Positions 50,880 through 59,391 of a DNA stretch of 64,000 nt are shown here, one piece after another. Every line of letters starts with the position of its first letter. Position 1 is the stretch's first letter. The stretch is from UBA1858 sp963976865 (lineage in GTDB: Bacteria > Pseudomonadota > Gammaproteobacteria > UBA4575), in assembly GCA_963976865.1 (NCBI GenBank), contig CAXBLY010000002.1, positions 62,001-126,000 on the forward strand, in the 5' to 3' direction. Position numbers and translations under genes: made by a program. The notes beneath the pieces are model-generated. The model was not told where the DNA came from, did no database searches, and worked only from the letters and a program-made list of their open reading frames with translations.

Positions 50880-52121
50880 CTATTCAGCAATAGCATTAAT
50901 ATCCAGGGAAACGACTGCCTCACTAGATTCCGAGAAATCGACAACAACCGGTTGTGAAATCAAGTCGCCCTTTTGGGTTATGGCTTGCCCGTCCTTTGAT
51001 ATGCGCGCAATCACTTCGACTTTATCGAAAGTATCGATATCCATACTCGGAATCATTGCCATTTCTTTTGATAGCGTTACTTTCGCAGGAAGACTCGCTA
51101 CTGTTAAACGTGCCAGTGACAGTGGCATTTTTGGACCTTCCACCGCTCTTGCATAGATAAACAGTGTATCTCCTGACGCAGCATTCTGATTCACCTTTTC
51201 ATTCAACTGCACAGAGACTTCAATTTTTCGCTGATCTTTATCTCCCTGCTGAGCTACTTGCGCTGAGTCCTGAAGTGGTTCCAGACCGGCTTTATCACGG
51301 GCATCATTTAAAAACTGGACCAATGAGGCTTTTACCTCGGGCCTGTCACTGGGCACAAGTGTTAGCAAAGCTTGCCAGTGTTTAACTGCATTTGAAAACT
51401 CTGACGTTGTATAAGCAGCATAGCCCGAATACCACAGGCCACGCTGATGATTAGGGTTAATTGCCAGTGCTTTGGCCAGTAATGATTTTTCATATTCTCC
51501 AAACAATTCATTGTTGGAAAATGCCGACGCTTCCGCCGTTAAAACCAGTATCTCGGGGTCCGCCTGATTTACCAGATCCAGTGCTTTTATATATGCCTGT
51601 TTTGCATCGTTATAACGCTGGGTTACGAAGTACGACTGACCCAGCATTGTCCAGCCTTCGACACTGTCTGGCTTATCTTTCAGTTTTTGCTCTAACGTTG
51701 CAATTGAACTTTCTATAGACTGCATCTGTGCTGATGTAGCCTGTTGCTCGTTTATATTATTAGTATAGCTACCTGTACTTACTTGCTGATATGTAAGCAG
51801 AGCAATGACTGGCATCACCAGCGTTACCAGTAAAGTGATTAACATATTGCTACCGGAGTGAACCTGCCTGGTATCCTCACTTTCGGCATCCTGTAATAAC
51901 GTGTGCTGCAGGTCAGTTAACGCATGTTCATATTCTTCTTCGTCTAGCAGATTCCTGTCTAAATCAGACTGCAGGTCTTCTACTTTTCCAATATAGATTG
52001 CTTTGTTAATTTCATCTCTGGACACATAGGCATTTTTGTTTTTCTTCGACAACAAAGGCAGCAGTACAAATGCCAGGCCAATTAATATCAATATAATTAC
52101 AGCAAGCCAAAACGTGATCAT
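50880..52121 (-). CDS. ccmI: c-type cytochrome biogenesis protein CcmI
   Basis: Apocytochrome chaperone of cytochrome c maturation System I. The 413-residue product has two membrane segments in the N-terminal part (FWLAVIILILIGLAFVLLPLL and LITLLVTLVMPVIALLTY), a cytoplasmic leucine-zipper-like loop (EYEHALTDLQHTLLQDA), then TPR units in the periplasmic part (DKPDSVEGWTMLGQSYFVTQRYNDAKQAYIKALDL, KALAINPNHQRGLWYSGYAAYTT). The C-terminal beta-rich domain with VSVQLNEKVNQNAASGDTLFIYARAVEGPKMPLSLARLTVASLP is also typical. It is the last gene of the minus-strand ccm run. Confidence 0.94.
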   Translation of the reverse strand: MITFWLAVIILILIGLAFVLLPLLSKKNKNAYVSRDEINKAIYIGKVEDLQSDLDRNLLDEEEYEHALTDLQHTLLQDAESEDTRQVHSGSNMLITLLVTLVMPVIALLTYQQVSTGSYTNNINEQQATSAQMQSIESSIATLEQKLKDKPDSVEGWTMLGQSYFVTQRYNDAKQAYIKALDLVNQADPEILVLTAEASAFSNNELFGEYEKSLLAKALAINPNHQRGLWYSGYAAYTTSEFSNAVKHWQALLTLVPSDRPEVKASLVQFLNDARDKAGLEPLQDSAQVAQQGDKDQRKIEVSVQLNEKVNQNAASGDTLFIYARAVEGPKMPLSLARLTVASLPAKVTLSKEMAMIPSMDIDTFDKVEVIARISKDGQAITQKGDLISQPVVVDFSESSEAVVSLDINAIAE

Positions 52122-52137
52122 TTAAATCGCCTTGTGA

Positions 52138-52599
52138 TTATTCTTTATTATTGTTATCGAGAAGATCTTTCAGACGTTGCTTATCGTCGTCACTTAGCTG
52201 ATCGTCAACGACACCTTTTGAGCGTCGCTTTACTAATATCAGCGCAGTAATAATGCCCCCAATTAACAGGAGAAACGGACCTGCCCACAACAAGTAAGTG
52301 CGCGGCCTGACCGGAGGATTATATAAAACAAAGTCTCCGTAACGATCAGACATGAATGTTAATATTTCCTGATCACTCTCGCCTCTTTCCAGCATTTCTT
52401 TCACTTCTATACGCAAATCGTTAGCAAGATCAGAGGAAGATTCTGCCACTGTCTGATTTTGGCATACCAGGCAACGCAGCTCAGACAGAATATGTTTATA
52501 GCGCTGCTCATATTCCGGAGCTACCGATATGACTTCAGCATTGATCACTGACAACAGCGACATACCTGTCAGGAACAGAAGGAGTACAAGCTTGTTCAT
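52138..52599 (-). CDS. ccmH: cytochrome c maturation protein CcmH
   Basis: A 153-residue membrane-anchored thiol oxidoreductase of System I. A signal-like N-terminus is followed by LSELRCLVCQNQTVAESSSDLANDLRIEVKEML, with the LRCxxCQ motif that resolves disulfides of apocytochromes, and FMSDRYGDFVLYNPPVRPRTYLLWAGPFLLLIGG with the C-terminal membrane helix. It lacks the fused C-terminal TPR part of E. coli CcmH, which here is the separate ccmI. The start overlaps the ccmG stop by 4 bp. Confidence 0.96.
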   Translation of the reverse strand: MNKLVLLLFLTGMSLLSVINAEVISVAPEYEQRYKHILSELRCLVCQNQTVAESSSDLANDLRIEVKEMLERGESDQEILTFMSDRYGDFVLYNPPVRPRTYLLWAGPFLLLIGGIITALILVKRRSKGVVDDQLSDDDKQRLKDLLDNNNKE

Positions 52600-53132
52600 T
52601 TGCCAGCCTCAGCCGTTATTTTTTCTATTATTGGCATAAATTGTTGCTCCCACACGGTGGGTGTCATTACACCCACGAGCTTATGCTGAATAAGTCCATT
52701 GCTATCAATTAAAAATGTTTCCGGGGCACCGTACACGCCAAAGTCAATTCCAATACGTCCGTTTTCATCATATATATTCGCGACATATGGATCACCATAC
52801 TGCTTTAGCCAATTAATCGCTGAGGCACGGTCGTCCTTGTAATTGAGACCATAGATAGGCACCTGTAATTTACTTGCCAGATACACCAGCGCTGAATGCT
52901 CCTGCTTACAGGCTGCACACCAGGTTGCCCAGACATTCACCAAGGCGTAATCGCCCTGTATATCTTTATTGGTGATTATTTTTTCCGGATCCCTTAAGGT
53001 TTTAGCTGCAAATTCCGGAATCGGTTTGCCGATCAGTGGTGAAGGCACTAAAGAAGGGTCTTTATATAAGCCAACAAATAAAAACCCGGTGATTACCAGA
53101 AAGATCAGTGCAGGTAAAAGAAAACGTATCAT
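52596..53132 (-). CDS. ccmG: thiol:disulfide interchange protein CcmG/DsbE
   Basis: Membrane-anchored periplasmic thioredoxin that keeps apocytochrome Cys reduced. The 178-residue protein has one N-terminal helix (FLLPALIFLVITGFLFVGLY), PSPLIGKPIPEFAAKTL, the active site VNVWATWCAACKQEHSALVYLA and the acidic GVYGAPETFLIDSNGLIQHKLVG with the cis-Pro segment. Order ccmF-ccmG-ccmH is conserved; the stop overlaps ccmH by 4 bp. Confidence 0.96.
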   Translation of the reverse strand: MIRFLLPALIFLVITGFLFVGLYKDPSLVPSPLIGKPIPEFAAKTLRDPEKIITNKDIQGDYALVNVWATWCAACKQEHSALVYLASKLQVPIYGLNYKDDRASAINWLKQYGDPYVANIYDENGRIGIDFGVYGAPETFLIDSNGLIQHKLVGVMTPTVWEQQFMPIIEKITAEAGK

Positions 53133-53145
53133 GTGATGATTATAA

Positions 53146-55140
53146 TTAGGCTGAAGTTGTTGGAACTACCGAGTTAGTCTTTATGGGTGCATTTTTTGCC
53201 CCGGACAACGTTCGATATCTTTTATCCATTGCACCCAGCAATCCACCAATCGCCATCAGTAACGCACCTATCCAGACCCATTGAATGAAGGGACGATAAT
53301 AAATCCTGAACCCCCATTCATTTTCACTAATAGGCTCACCCAAAGAAACATACAGATCACGAAATACACCTGTCTGGATACCAGGTTCGGTCATGGGATT
53401 TCTTTGCACTGTGTAAATCCGCTTTTCCGGATATAACATCACTACGGGTGAATCATGTTTTGTTACATTGACACTGCCGCGCATGGCCTGATAATTAGGT
53501 CCCTGAACAGCAGCTACCTTTTCCAATACAAAGGTGTAACCAGCCAGTTCAACCTTCTCCCCCATCGTGACACTTATTTCTTTCTCATCACTAAATGCGC
53601 TTGTAAAAACAACGCCCAGAATAAATACACCGATGCCGATATGCGCCGTCATCATGCCTAACATTGCACGAGGTATTTTTGAGTAAGCTTTACCTACTGA
53701 AGTTGAGCTATCACGTTTTACAATCAGTCTTAATACTGCATAAAGTGCTGTCAGAATTGCCCACGCTGCGGCTGCAATTCCAATCGCTGTCATGACTGTA
53801 GTATCACGATAAACCGCTAATGGAAGAATTATTCCCAACGCTATACCAAGCAATAGCAAAAATTTTAATTTGGCAAAAAGTTCCTTAACTGGCACACGAC
53901 GCCATTTGGCAATTGGACCTATACCCATAAGGATTACGAGTGGCAGCATTAACGGTACAAAGACAGCAGAAAAATAAGGAGGTCCAACCGATAACTTTGG
54001 CAGGCCCAATGCATCTAAAAATAATGGATATAAAGTACCAATCAAAATAGTAATCATTGCCACTACTAGCAATACATTATTGATTAACAGCATCGTTTCC
54101 TTGGAAACCAGATCGAATCGGCCACCAGCAGTGAATTGACTGGCACGCCAGGCGTATAGCGTTAACGAACCACCTACAACAACAGCCAGAAACGCAAGAA
54201 TATAGACACCACGCGCCGGATCACTCGCGAACGAGTGTACAGAGACCAGCACTCCCGAACGCACTAAAAATGTACCAAGTAGACTTAGAGAAAATGCCAT
54301 GATTGATAACAGAATTGTCCAGCTTTTAAATGTTGATCGCTTTTCTGTCACGGCTAGTGAATGAATCAGGGCAGTCCCTACCAGCCAGGGCATAAACGAG
54401 GCATTTTCAACCGGGTCCCAGAACCACCAGCCGCCCCAGCCCAGTTCGTGGTATGCCCACCAGCTGCCTAATGCAATGCCTATTGTCAAAAATACCCAGG
54501 CAATGCTCGCCCAGGGGCGAGACCATCGCACCCAGGCAGAATCCAGTTTGCCACTCAACAGAGCAGCAATGGCAAATGCAAATGCTACTGAAAAGCCAAC
54601 ATAACCCATGTACAGCATAGGCGGGTGTATCACCAGGCCAGGGTCCTGAAGTAATGGATTAAGATCTCGCCCTTCTAATGCGGCTGGAAACAGTCGTTCA
54701 AATGGATTCGATGTCAGCAAGGTAAACAGTAGAAAACCGATACCAATCATACCCATGACTGCTAATACTCTGGCAATCATATCGGCGGGCAATGCACGAC
54801 TAAAAATAGAGACAGCAAAGCCCCAGCCAGACAAGGCCAAGACCCATAATAACAATGAGCCCTCATGCGCACCCCATACCGCAGATATCTGATAGTAAAC
54901 GGGCAACTTGGTATTGGAGTTATTGGCGACGTATAAAACGGAAAAATCGTTAGTCACAAAGCAATAGGTCAAACATACAAATGAAATCAGTAAAAACAGA
55001 AACTGGCCGCTGGCCGTTGTCCGCCCGACCGACATCCAGCTTAAATTATTACGATAGGCACCAATCAACGGAATAGTTGATTGCGCAATGGCAAGGCATA
55101 GAGCAATGATTAATGAGAACTGACCGATTTCTGCAACCAT
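53146..55140 (-). CDS. ccmF: heme lyase subunit CcmF
   Basis: Catalyses heme attachment to CXXCH apocytochromes with CcmH. The 664-residue protein has about 15 membrane segments and the WWD domain WGGWWFWDPVENASFMPWL. Conserved periplasmic His positions lie in the N- and C-terminal part (SAVWGAHEGSLLLWVLAL, LLQDPGLVIHPPMLYMGYVGFSVAFAFA, FRVSGVLVSVHSFASDP-like LVRSGVLVSVHSFASD). The C-terminal EISVTMGEKVELAGYTFVLEKV and NPMTEPGIQTGVFRDLYVSLGEP segments are also typical. Normal length. It lies between ccmE (14-bp gap) and ccmG. Confidence 0.97.
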   Translation of the reverse strand: MVAEIGQFSLIIALCLAIAQSTIPLIGAYRNNLSWMSVGRTTASGQFLFLLISFVCLTYCFVTNDFSVLYVANNSNTKLPVYYQISAVWGAHEGSLLLWVLALSGWGFAVSIFSRALPADMIARVLAVMGMIGIGFLLFTLLTSNPFERLFPAALEGRDLNPLLQDPGLVIHPPMLYMGYVGFSVAFAFAIAALLSGKLDSAWVRWSRPWASIAWVFLTIGIALGSWWAYHELGWGGWWFWDPVENASFMPWLVGTALIHSLAVTEKRSTFKSWTILLSIMAFSLSLLGTFLVRSGVLVSVHSFASDPARGVYILAFLAVVVGGSLTLYAWRASQFTAGGRFDLVSKETMLLINNVLLVVAMITILIGTLYPLFLDALGLPKLSVGPPYFSAVFVPLMLPLVILMGIGPIAKWRRVPVKELFAKLKFLLLLGIALGIILPLAVYRDTTVMTAIGIAAAAWAILTALYAVLRLIVKRDSSTSVGKAYSKIPRAMLGMMTAHIGIGVFILGVVFTSAFSDEKEISVTMGEKVELAGYTFVLEKVAAVQGPNYQAMRGSVNVTKHDSPVVMLYPEKRIYTVQRNPMTEPGIQTGVFRDLYVSLGEPISENEWGFRIYYRPFIQWVWIGALLMAIGGLLGAMDKRYRTLSGAKNAPIKTNSVVPTTSA

Positions 55141-55154
55141 AGTTTATTCGACAC

Positions 55155-55619
55155 CTAATTGACTGTTGTTTTAGGAATAGACACTGGATGTTTAGCGCCT
55201 GTTTCTTTTAATGCTTCTGCAACCTCAGGTGGCATATAGTTTTCATCATGTTTAGCCAACACCTCTTGTGCCACAAATACACCTTGCTGATTAATTTTAC
55301 CCTGCGCAACTATGCCTTGCCCTTCACGGAACAAGTCAGGCAGTAAACCTTTGTAACTCACAGTAATACTGCCAGCCGTATCCGTTAAATCAAACAGCGT
55401 GGTAATGCCATCATCTTTGCGTTCTACACTTCCCTCTACTACCAGCCCGCCAAGTCGAAACATTTGACCTGTTTCAACCTCACCGGATGCAATTTGCGAT
55501 GGACTATAGAAATATAAAAGATTTTTTTGAAATGCGAACAATGCCAAACCAATTGCAGCACCAAAGCCAACAAGCAGCACCATTACAAATATTAATCGTT
55601 GTTTTCTTTTCGGTGTCAT
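55155..55619 (-). CDS. ccmE: heme chaperone CcmE
   Basis: Periplasmic heme chaperone that binds heme covalently via His. The 154-residue product has one N-terminal membrane helix (LIFVMVLLVGFGAAIGLALFAF), the OB-fold region FYSPSQIASGEVETGQMFRLGGLVVEGSVERKDDGITTLFDLTDTAGSITVSYKGLLPDLFREGQGIVAQGKI and the heme-binding site LAKHDENYMPPEVAEAL with the conserved HxxxY. It is 15 bp from ccmF and 15 bp from ccmD. Confidence 0.97.
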   Translation of the reverse strand: MTPKRKQRLIFVMVLLVGFGAAIGLALFAFQKNLLYFYSPSQIASGEVETGQMFRLGGLVVEGSVERKDDGITTLFDLTDTAGSITVSYKGLLPDLFREGQGIVAQGKINQQGVFVAQEVLAKHDENYMPPEVAEALKETGAKHPVSIPKTTVN

Positions 55620-55634
55620 AGTAATTAATCCACT

Positions 55635-55787
55635 TCAGGATTCTTCTGATAATTGCTGTATTTGTTTAATAATCTGTTTTCGTTTTCTTTTTGCGGCTAT
55701 TACATTGCCCACCATAACAAACGCAACAATGGCATAAGACCACCAGACGAAAAATGCATATCCACCCATGGCAAAAAATTCTTTCAT
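55635..55787 (-). CDS. ccmD: heme exporter protein CcmD
   Basis: A 50-codon gene below usual size cut-offs, between ccmC and ccmE. The product reads MKEFFAMGGYAFFVWWSYAIVAFVMVGNVIAAKRKRKQII followed by a polar helix ending LSEES. One membrane segment, FAMGGYAFFVWWSYA and the basic AAKRKRKQ are the hallmarks of CcmD, which releases holo-CcmE from CcmC. ATG 55787 overlaps the ccmC TGA by four bases (ATGA). Confidence 0.96.
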   Translation of the reverse strand: MKEFFAMGGYAFFVWWSYAIVAFVMVGNVIAAKRKRKQIIKQIQQLSEES

Positions 55788-56524
55788 GATTCTTTCTCCA
55801 CTACTTCTTTAACCCATGAGGCATTCTTTTCACGCAATAATACTTCAGAACGTGTACGTGCAAAAAGCAATGCTAAAAAGTATGTTTTAAAAGCAACCGC
55901 CATTATCAATAATGGAATCAGCATTGACATATGCATGGAAGGCTTATCAAACTTGGTCACCGTGGCAGGTTGATGTAATGTGCTCCACCATTCCACAGAG
56001 TACTTGATGACCGGGATATTAATAATTCCCACAATCGCAAGGATTGCGGCCGCTTTTGCACCTGTGCGCGGGTCTTCAAATGCCCCATGCAGTGCAATAA
56101 CTCCAAAATATAAAAAAAGCAGCACGAGCTCTGATGTTAGTCGTGCGTCCCATACCCAATAGGTGCCCCACATCGGCTTGCCCCATAGCATGCCGGTGAT
56201 GAGTGCTATCGCGGTAAAAGATGCACCGATGACTGCACATTCTCCGATAACAATTTCGGCTACTTTTATTCTCCATACGAGTGCAACAATGCCGGAGACA
56301 GCCATGACCATATAAACAAACATGGACATCCAGGCAGCCGGCACATGAATGAAAATAATTCGATAACTTTCACCCTGCTGATAATCAGGTGGTGCCACAA
56401 AAAAGCCCTGGTACAAGCCAACACCCATCAGTAACAAAGTGATTACCGTTAACCAGCGCTGCCAGCCTTTAGACCACTGATAAAAATATTTCGGCGAACC
56501 GTACTTATGGATAAATTGCATCAT
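55784..56524 (-). CDS. ccmC: heme exporter/transfer protein CcmC
   Basis: Transfers heme to CcmE. The 246-residue protein has six membrane segments and the WWD signature WGTYWVWDARLTSELVLLFLYFG, with flanking His-containing segments IIFIHVPAAWMSMFVYMVMAV and the WSTLHQPATV segment that matches WWNTLHQ. Length and motifs are normal for the family. It lies 4 bp after ccmB, and its stop overlaps ccmD. Confidence 0.97.
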   Translation of the reverse strand: MMQFIHKYGSPKYFYQWSKGWQRWLTVITLLLMGVGLYQGFFVAPPDYQQGESYRIIFIHVPAAWMSMFVYMVMAVSGIVALVWRIKVAEIVIGECAVIGASFTAIALITGMLWGKPMWGTYWVWDARLTSELVLLFLYFGVIALHGAFEDPRTGAKAAAILAIVGIINIPVIKYSVEWWSTLHQPATVTKFDKPSMHMSMLIPLLIMAVAFKTYFLALLFARTRSEVLLREKNASWVKEVVEKES

Positions 56525-56527
56525 AAT

Positions 56528-57193
56528 TTAGTTATAGGAAACTTTTAATGCAGCTACCACTGCAAAAGGAATCAATATGGTCAAGACTATAAGAAATGCA
56601 CCTAGAAGTGCGTAGTATCCCGAAACAGGGAGACTATTTACCGATGCATTGATCGCCATTGTTGAGAAAATCAATACAGGTATGTAAAAAGGCAAAATCA
56701 GTAATGAAGACAATATTCCTCCCGAGCGCAAACTTAGTGTCAAAGCAACTCCGACGGCACCTAATAAACTTAGTATCGGTGTGCTAATTAATAAGGTGAT
56801 AACCAAACTACCAATTGCATGGGTAGGAAAATACAGGAGCAAAGACATAACTGGCGCAAGTACAACTAATGGTAACCCGATACTCAGCCAGTGGGCAGTA
56901 ATTTTCGCCCCAATGAGTAATATTTTTGGTCCGGGCAGTAAAAGCAGCTGCTCAAGGGAGCCATCGTCGTAATCTGAACGGAACATGGCATCCATCGACA
57001 TCAGCATCGCTAACAGCGCGGTTACCCAGATAACACCTGGTGCCATTGTGCCAAGCAAATCCTGGTCAGGACTGACACCAAGCGGGAACAGGCTCACCAC
57101 AATCACAAAGAACACCAATGGGTTAACCAGCTCTCTGCGTCGTCGAATTGCCAGTAACAAGTCCCGATACAAGATTGAATAAAATAGTTGCAT
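56528..57193 (-). CDS. ccmB: heme exporter ABC permease CcmB
   Basis: Permease of the CcmAB ABC module. The 221-residue protein has six membrane helices, and starts FYSILYRDLLLAIRRRRELVNPLVFFVIVVSLFPLGVSPDQDLLGTMAPGVIWVTALLA, followed by MDAMFRSDYDDGSLEQLLLLPGP, the CcmB hallmark. It lies between ccmA (16-bp gap) and ccmC. The system powers the release of holo-CcmE. Confidence 0.96.
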   Translation of the reverse strand: MQLFYSILYRDLLLAIRRRRELVNPLVFFVIVVSLFPLGVSPDQDLLGTMAPGVIWVTALLAMLMSMDAMFRSDYDDGSLEQLLLLPGPKILLIGAKITAHWLSIGLPLVVLAPVMSLLLYFPTHAIGSLVITLLISTPILSLLGAVGVALTLSLRSGGILSSLLILPFYIPVLIFSTMAINASVNSLPVSGYYALLGAFLIVLTILIPFAVVAALKVSYN

Positions 57194-57208
57194 AGTCTTC
57201 TGAGCGCG

Positions 57209-57841
57209 TTATAAATCCAGTATAAACGAAGCCTGTTTCCCCAAATCTATACCTCGGTGGGTGGTCAGTATCGCCATACCACCTGATTGGAGGTGATTTT
57301 GCAGACATTGTTCCACCACGTCGATGAAATCAACATCCAGCGCCGTCAGAGGCTCATCCAATACCCATAATTTTTGAGTGGATATAAAAAGTCGCGCTAG
57401 CGACACTCTTCGCAGTTGACCGGCAGACAGCCTTGAACATGTCACACTCAGGCGTTGACGCAGACCTACACTTTCAGCCAATTCCACAATAGACCCTTTC
57501 ACATCCGAGGGCCAAAAGCGTTTCAGTAACTGCAAATTTTCTCTTACCGTCAATTCCCTCTTCACTGCAGCTAAATGCCCTATATATAAGAGTTGACTTT
57601 GAAATTCCTCTGCAACTGACTGAATATCATTATTATTCCATGATACTGATCCCTCGACAGGCTGAGAAAGGCCGGTAATGATACGCAGTAAACTGGTCTT
57701 TCCTGCACCATTGCTGCCCTGAATAATCATTGCCTGACCGCTGTGCAGAGAGAAATCGAGGTTTTCAAATAAAACTCTGCTGCCTCGCTCACAGGTAAGT
57801 GCTCGAGCAACTAATTGGTTACTTGCTTGGATAACAGACAT
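57209..57841 (-). CDS. ccmA: heme exporter ATP-binding protein CcmA
   Basis: Cytoplasmic ATPase of the CcmABCD complex. The 210-residue protein has Walker A GSNGAGKTSLLRIITGL, RLSAGQLRRVSLARLFI (signature), and KLWVLDEPLTALDVD (Walker B). Its last segment reads MAILTTHRGIDLGKQASFILDL. It is the first gene of the minus-strand ccmABCDEFGHI operon; its promoter must be in the 159 bp shared with the divergent napC-like gene. Confidence 0.95.
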   Translation of the reverse strand: MSVIQASNQLVARALTCERGSRVLFENLDFSLHSGQAMIIQGSNGAGKTSLLRIITGLSQPVEGSVSWNNNDIQSVAEEFQSQLLYIGHLAAVKRELTVRENLQLLKRFWPSDVKGSIVELAESVGLRQRLSVTCSRLSAGQLRRVSLARLFISTQKLWVLDEPLTALDVDFIDVVEQCLQNHLQSGGMAILTTHRGIDLGKQASFILDL

Positions 57842-57920
57842 TTAAGACGACTTTAGGATCTAATCAATGTAATGTACTGATGATTAATATCAAACAATAT
57901 GGACTCAGATAGATTGTTGC

Positions 57921-57942
57921 ATTGTGGTGATATTGTGGTGAT
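57921..57942 (+). promoter_or_regulatory. tandem 11-bp direct repeat before the napC-like gene
   Basis: ATTGTGGTGAT occurs twice with no gap (57921-57931 and 57932-57942), about 60 bp upstream of the start at 58001 in the divergent ccmA/napC region. Direct repeats at helical-turn spacing suit a response-regulator or activator site, although no binding protein can be named. Confidence 0.35.
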
Positions 57943-58000
57943 AAAGAATATTTCCTAGAATGCACTAACACAACTCGATACTAACACCCTCGGTAACACT

Positions 58001-58549
58001 ATGTCAGATGATTCTAATAAGCCCGTAAGGCTCTTTCGTTGGATAGGTTTTTTATTTGCTGTCGCAATTGGAGTGGTTTTAACCATTGGCTCCTCGACGG
58101 TAATTGAAACAACAAACACCGAGGAGTTCTGTACTTCCTGTCACTCAATGCAATGGGTACAACAGGAATGGATGGAATCCTATCATTACAGCAATGCGTC
58201 AGGCGTCCGTGCAGGATGCCCCGACTGCCACGTACCACATTCACTCGGGCCCAAGCTTTACGCAAAAGTCATGGCTGCCAAAGATGTTTGGGGTGAAATT
58301 ATGGGAACTATCGATACTGAAGAAAAATTCGAACAGCATCGCTGGAAAATGGCGAATCGTGTGTGGGCTAAAATGGAAGCAACAGATTCACGTGAATGTC
58401 GCTCATGTCATGCGTTTGATGCAATGGACACTTCCGAGCAGGGAAAACAGTCTCGTAAAAAACATAAGAGAGCGCAAAAACAGGGTAAAACCTGTATTGA
58501 ATGTCATAAAGGGGTTGCCCACAAGGAACCTACCGAACCAGATGTATAG
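58001..58549 (+). CDS. NapC/NirT-family tetraheme cytochrome c
   Basis: A 182-residue membrane-anchored multiheme protein that normally passes electrons from quinol to periplasmic reductases. One N-terminal helix (WIGFLFAVAIGVVLTIGSSTVI) is followed by four CXXCH motifs: C44-H48 (CTSCH), C73-H77 (CPDCH), C133-H137 (CRSCH) and C165-H169 (CIECH). The spacing and FCTSCHSMQWVQQEWMESYHYSNASGVRAGCPDCHVPH with GPKLYAKVMAAKDVWGEIMGTIDTEEKFE are typical of the NapC/NirT family. No periplasmic reductase gene is adjacent; it precedes fccAB, so its partner is unclear. Confidence 0.93.
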   Translation: MSDDSNKPVRLFRWIGFLFAVAIGVVLTIGSSTVIETTNTEEFCTSCHSMQWVQQEWMESYHYSNASGVRAGCPDCHVPHSLGPKLYAKVMAAKDVWGEIMGTIDTEEKFEQHRWKMANRVWAKMEATDSRECRSCHAFDAMDTSEQGKQSRKKHKRAQKQGKTCIECHKGVAHKEPTEPDV

Positions 58550-58659
58550 CTGAAACTTAACCAACCTGGCCAGTTCCAGAATTTGTCAAGCGTGTAAATT
58601 TATCTTAAAAGTACATAAAACAGGCAATAAAGCCACAATCTAAAAACAAATATTTTTGT

Positions 58660-58678
58660 GTGCGTTATAATTACGCAC
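58660..58678 (+). promoter_or_regulatory. TATAAT inside a perfect dyad: predicted fccAB promoter/operator
   Basis: GTGCGT at 58660-58665 and ACGCAC at 58673-58678 form a perfect 6-bp inverted repeat, and the loop holds TATAAT at 58666-58671, an exact -10 consensus. The ATG of fccA is at 58710, so the untranslated leader would be about 32 nt. A matching -35 is not clear. A repressor bound to the dyad would cover the -10. Confidence 0.55.
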
Positions 58679-58709
58679 TGAAATTTAACGTAAAATGCAG
58701 GAGTCAACT

Positions 58710-59372
58710 ATGCAAATAACAACAAGACTATCCACTTTGTTGCTGTTAGGTGTATTACACACAGGTCATGTAATTGCCGATCAGGACGCAGCAACAAACA
58801 TGCTTGCAGACACATGTGTTGCCTGTCACGGCAAAGACGGTAATAGCTCAGGTCCCGCCATACCCAATCTCGCGGGCATGTCACCGAATTACCTGATGGG
58901 AGCAATGCTGGCTTATAAATATGATGACGATGAAGATAAACTTGACTCAGTCATAGAGTCGGATGAGGATTTTGAGGACGTGGAAGCATTCCCACGCTAC
59001 TCCACAATTATGGGTCGCCTTGCTAAAGGTTATACCGAAGAAGAAATCAAGCTGCTTGCCAATTACTTCAGCAGTGAAACTCCCGTAAGACCCGCACAGG
59101 AATTTGATTCAGCCAAAGCGGCTCAGGGCAAGAAGTTGCATGATAAATATTGTGAAAAGTGCCACGAAGATGAAGGTCGATTTGCCGATGACGACACAGG
59201 TGTGCTGGCAGGACAATGGAAACCATTTTTCCTCTACACCATGCATGACTTCAATAGTGGCGATCGTGCCATGCCTAAAAAAATGAAAAACAAACTTGAG
59301 GAAATGGCAGAAACTGATGGCGCGGAAGCCATCGAGCAACTTGCTGATTATTACTCAAGCATCACTGAATAA
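58710..59372 (+). CDS. fccA: sulfide dehydrogenase cytochrome subunit (diheme c4-type)
   Basis: Periplasmic diheme cytochrome that accepts electrons from FccB during sulfide oxidation. Start ATG 58710 has AGGAG six bases upstream; an earlier in-frame ATG at 58695 is less likely. Signal peptide (LLLLGVLHTGHVIA), then CVACHGKDGNSSGPAIPNLAGMSPNYLMGAM with heme C36-C39-H40, and KYCEKCHEDEGRFADDD with heme C148-C151-H152. Met ligands are likely in STIMGRLAKGYTEEE and DRAMPKKM. An acidic stretch at about residues 72-93 (DDDEDK, ESDEDFEDVE) lies between the domains. It precedes fccB by 19 bp. Confidence 0.92.
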   Translation: MQITTRLSTLLLLGVLHTGHVIADQDAATNMLADTCVACHGKDGNSSGPAIPNLAGMSPNYLMGAMLAYKYDDDEDKLDSVIESDEDFEDVEAFPRYSTIMGRLAKGYTEEEIKLLANYFSSETPVRPAQEFDSAKAAQGKKLHDKYCEKCHEDEGRFADDDTGVLAGQWKPFFLYTMHDFNSGDRAMPKKMKNKLEEMAETDGAEAIEQLADYYSSITE

Positions 59373-59391
59373 ACGGAACGGAGAAGCCAAT

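Noticed and set aside
58104..58553. 149-codon frame overlapping the NapC-like gene
   Set aside because: It is an out-of-frame shadow; all four CXXCH motifs and the membrane anchor are in the other frame.
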